Origin: Halorussus rarus
GTDB taxonomy: Archaea > Halobacteriota > Halobacteria > Halobacteriales > Haladaptataceae
Assembly: GCF_003369835.1 (NCBI RefSeq)
Contig: NZ_QPMJ01000001.1
Location: 1,015,589 to 1,079,588, forward strand
Direction of reading: 5' to 3'
DNA: 64,000 bases
Of this stretch, positions 61,687 to 64,000 are shown in pieces (the stretch's first letter is position 1; every line of letters begins with the position of its first letter). The position numbers were made by a program, and so were the translations under genes. The notes beneath the pieces are model-generated. The model ran no database searches and was not told the origin of the DNA. It saw only the letters and a program-made list of their open reading frames with translations.

Positions 61687-61821
61687 CTAATAATTCCATC
61701 AGAAGAGATTAACATAAACCCGGCGGTCGGATTGAGAGCAGTCGAGGGGTTTCAGTAAACCTCATCGTCCTGACAACGACTCGTTACGTGCGAGCGAAAT
61801 TCCGTTCAGCAGTAAACTGAC

Positions 61822-62808
61822 TCACACCCACTCAATCGCTGCGTTGTGCTGCGCAACATACTGCGGCTTCAAGCTATCATCCGGGATCGAGATCCGTTCC
61901 CCTTCACGGTCGATAATCGTCCGTTGTAGCAGATTGCTTTGGGTTTCGAAGTTCGGATTTACGCACAGCCGGTAGTCTTGGTCGATAGTGAATAGCTCCC
62001 GGTCGAACGCCGCGTGATGCGTCTTACTGAGTGCCAGCACGTTCGAGAGATCAGCCCTGTGTTCCGGGTAGTCGCTCCACGGCAGGACATGTGCCACGTC
62101 CAACAGGCCGGGATGATCCACCCCGGAAACCGGACACGTACGGTCATGACGGGACAGCACCGTCGCACGGAACTCCGGATCGACCGACCGTGCGTAGGCA
62201 GTCGCTTCGTACGTCCCAGCACGCATCCCAGCATCGCTCACCGACGGTGTCCAGTCCGAGTTAGCCCACTCCTCCACCGCATTCTCGACGAACTGAAGGC
62301 CGTCATCCGTCAACGCGTACTCGCCGCCGCGCTTCTCCACGAGCCCCATACTCCGCAGCCAATTCACTCGCTGTTTCGCCATGTCAGTCTCCCCGCGACT
62401 CCACCCTAACTCCGGATGCGTATCCAGCTGCTGATCACTCACCTCTCCGAGCGTCATCGGACCAGCAACCAACGCATACAGCAGACTCCGAAGTCCGACA
62501 TTCCGATCACACATGATTCGGAGCAGCGTCTCCATATCGCCCTGCTCAACGTACTCCCGACCAGCATCACCGAGCTCCCAATGGTCGTTTGCCTGGTGGA
62601 GAAACCCGACCTGCTGTAAATACCTCACCCGCCGCATAATCGAATCCCGACTCGACACATTGCGGAATGAACCACGATGCCACCCTACAAGTTCATCCGA
62701 CGTCGGGTGATGCGCCTCAACGAAGTCGAGAATTGCATCCAACGTCTCGATATACCGCGTCCCACCTCCAAACATCGGGACAATACTACGGAGGCGTTCT
62801 GAGGGCAT
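61822..62808 (-). CDS. HNH endonuclease with tandem winged-helix N-terminus
   Basis: A 328-residue protein. The first 190 residues form two winged-helix-like modules (SIMRRVRYLQQVGFLHQAND and MAKQRVNWLRSMGLVEKRGG, each with a YALTDDG/WELGDAG wing). The C-terminal HNH_2-type domain has LLDVAHVLPWSDY (catalytic His), RADLSNVLALSKTHHAAFDR (Asn and His), and the Cys region HDRTCPVSGV. This layout is common in archaeal HNH restriction enzymes. It is divergent from the 62919 gene. Confidence 0.85.
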   Translation of the reverse strand: MPSERLRSIVPMFGGGTRYIETLDAILDFVEAHHPTSDELVGWHRGSFRNVSSRDSIMRRVRYLQQVGFLHQANDHWELGDAGREYVEQGDMETLLRIMCDRNVGLRSLLYALVAGPMTLGEVSDQQLDTHPELGWSRGETDMAKQRVNWLRSMGLVEKRGGEYALTDDGLQFVENAVEEWANSDWTPSVSDAGMRAGTYEATAYARSVDPEFRATVLSRHDRTCPVSGVDHPGLLDVAHVLPWSDYPEHRADLSNVLALSKTHHAAFDRELFTIDQDYRLCVNPNFETQSNLLQRTIIDREGERISIPDDSLKPQYVAQHNAAIEWV

Positions 62809-62918
62809 AACGAAACAGTGACAGAGCTATGGTATGGATCTTTCTAGAATTGGATTACACGCTTTCTGTACTAGTAGACTGATAAGATACAAGACATTCC
62901 AATCGGTATCAACTGACT

Positions 62919-63932
62919 GTGACTCGCCTGTATGTTATTCCTGTCGGTGACGATTGGATTCAGCGATTCAATGACACCGTTGCCTCGCCAGTATCTGTCC
63001 CTGCGGAAGCGCCCGAGGACCTCCAGAAACAAAACGAAGCACGGATTTGGGGTACCACCGATGGGAATCAGAAACGCACGTTTTTTGAAGAAATGGAGAC
63101 CGGTGACCCACTCCTCTTCTATAACGACGGTGATTTTTTTGCTGCCGGTCGTGTGGGCGTTGCCTTCGAAAATCCATCAGTCGGTGACGCGCTGTGGGAC
63201 AACCCTGACAGTCGATTCATTTATACGGTCACTGATTACCAAGAGATTTCTGTCGACCGGGAGCGAATCGCGCAGTTGCTGGGGTACGAGGACAACTGGG
63301 TCCCCTACCGGTTCCTTCGTGTGTCTCAGGACGCAGTCAGTAGTCTCCTCCGAGAATACAATTCAATCGAAGAAGCCTTCCAAGACTTCCACAACGGCGG
63401 CAAGATCGACCCACCAGACACTGGTGTAGACGATGACGATCCACGTGAACACACCGAAATCCAGTGGTTACTCGTCCAACTCGGCCTCCGACACGGCTAC
63501 GACGTGTACGTCGCCACGAATGACAAAAACCGCACGTACAACGGGAACCGACTCGGTGATGACTGCATTGAGAACCTCAATCTCCCCGGGTTCAGTGCCG
63601 CCGCCACACGCATCATCAAATACGTGGATGTCATCTGGCTGCAAGATGATTTCATCGTGAAGATGTTCGAAGTCGAAAGTACCACGAGCATCTACAGCGG
63701 CATCCTCCGCATGACCGACTTCATGGTGAAAGTCCCAAACATCGCCGTCGACATGCACATCGTCGCCCCGGACGATGATGAGGACAAGGTTCGGGAAGAG
63801 ATTAACCGACCAACGTTCCAACACGTCCTTCAACCCGCTGACCACTGCACTCTCCGATACCTCTCATTTGAAGACATTCGAAACACCCACGATACAGTCG
63901 AACAAGCCGGGCCACTGCAAGACGTTTTTTGA
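62919..63932 (+). CDS. PUA-like reader fused to a nuclease-like domain
   Basis: A 337-residue protein starting with GTG. Residues 1-150 match the reader of the 54550 gene (RLYVIPVGDDWIQRF, then DPLLFYNDGDFFAAGRV and LGYEDNWVPYRFLRVS). A linker of acidic residues (165-178) precedes a C-terminal alpha/beta domain: EIQWLLVQLGLRHGYDV, KYVDVIWLQDD (Asp237) and VKMFEVESTTSIYSGIL (Glu251). This resembles a PD-(D/E)XK core in which the usual ExK reads EVE, so either the Lys is replaced or the enzyme is inactive. A modification-dependent nuclease or sensor is a reasonable guess. It may be the first gene of a longer unit outside the window. Confidence 0.65.
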   Translation: MTRLYVIPVGDDWIQRFNDTVASPVSVPAEAPEDLQKQNEARIWGTTDGNQKRTFFEEMETGDPLLFYNDGDFFAAGRVGVAFENPSVGDALWDNPDSRFIYTVTDYQEISVDRERIAQLLGYEDNWVPYRFLRVSQDAVSSLLREYNSIEEAFQDFHNGGKIDPPDTGVDDDDPREHTEIQWLLVQLGLRHGYDVYVATNDKNRTYNGNRLGDDCIENLNLPGFSAAATRIIKYVDVIWLQDDFIVKMFEVESTTSIYSGILRMTDFMVKVPNIAVDMHIVAPDDDEDKVREEINRPTFQHVLQPADHCTLRYLSFEDIRNTHDTVEQAGPLQDVF

Positions 63933-63978
63933 TGCGATGGTATCCCGCTTGATTCACGGGGGTCTTATCACGACGACA

Positions 63979-63992
63979 TGAGTACGTACTCA
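63979..63992. repeat. Perfect 14-bp palindrome TGAGTACGTACTCA
   Basis: The palindrome lies 47 bases after the last gene. Thirteen of its 14 bases recur at 22839-22852 (TAAGTACGTACTCA) in the GTAC-rich region near the element start. It could be an operator shared across the island, or chance in a GTAC-rich context. Confidence 0.4.
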
Positions 63993-64000
63993 CAGTAGTA

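Noticed and set aside
19706..64000. CRISPR arrays or cas operons
   Set aside because: No regularly spaced repeats were seen; the Cas4-like nuclease is coupled to AddA/AddB-like genes, not to cas genes.

Overview
The window is haloarchaeal (class Halobacteria) DNA. It is GC-rich, and its proteins are strongly acidic (Asp/Glu-rich, Lys-poor). Typical families are present: ThyX, a Tat lipoprotein, Fe/Mn superoxide dismutases, an Lrp-type regulator and small haloarchaea-specific proteins. Promoters are archaeal: AT-rich TATA-like boxes about 25 nt before starts that lack leaders. The genus cannot be fixed from this sequence alone.

Region A (1-19,700) is ordinary chromosome: the tail of a branched-chain amino-acid ABC binding protein, an FAD oxidoreductase, DNA photolyase, redox proteins (peroxiredoxin, DsbA-like lipoprotein plus a small membrane protein, two tandem SODs, a Rieske protein), ThyX, a metallo-beta-lactamase-fold hydrolase, an Lrp/AsnC regulator, an EamA exporter, a GlcD/Fe-S oxidoreductase, an SDR, an amidohydrolase and a membrane-anchored winged-helix protein. 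It ends with tRNA-Glu(CTC).

Region B (19,706 to the end) looks like an accessory or integrated element next to that tRNA. It begins with repeats resembling integrase arm sites and two tail-to-tail tyrosine-recombinase genes, one missing its box-I arginine. The rest is a dense DNA-defence island. Its centre is a five-gene minus-strand operon (39,957 to 28,693). It encodes a catalytic-type long prokaryotic Argonaute of the Natronobacterium (NgAgo) kind, a PLD-like/P-loop ATPase fusion, and a three-subunit AddAB-like helicase-nuclease: an inactivated helicase AddB part, a separate Cas4/AddB-type Fe-S nuclease, and an AddA helicase-nuclease. A second PLD/ATPase paralogue lies at 23.5 kb beside a solitary adenine methyltransferase.

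Around this core are a divergent AAA+ ATPase and PD-(D/E)XK protein, an McrBC-like pair whose McrB carries two EVE-like domains, an OLD-family ATPase/TOPRIM protein, three more PUA/EVE-like domain-nuclease fusions (one with an in-frame amber codon), a DEDD exonuclease, an SbcCD/YhaNO-like pair, and an HNH endonuclease. Decayed remnants include a DUF1998 helicase tail and a frameshifted unknown gene. Genes at 40-42 kb and 50-54.5 kb have an A/C-rich sense strand unlike their neighbours, which suggests several origins.

Working hypothesis: the AddAB-like complex degrades invading DNA ends and supplies DNA fragments as guides to the Argonaute, with the PLD/ATPase as an additional motor or nuclease. 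This rests on gene order and family knowledge, not on anything measured here.
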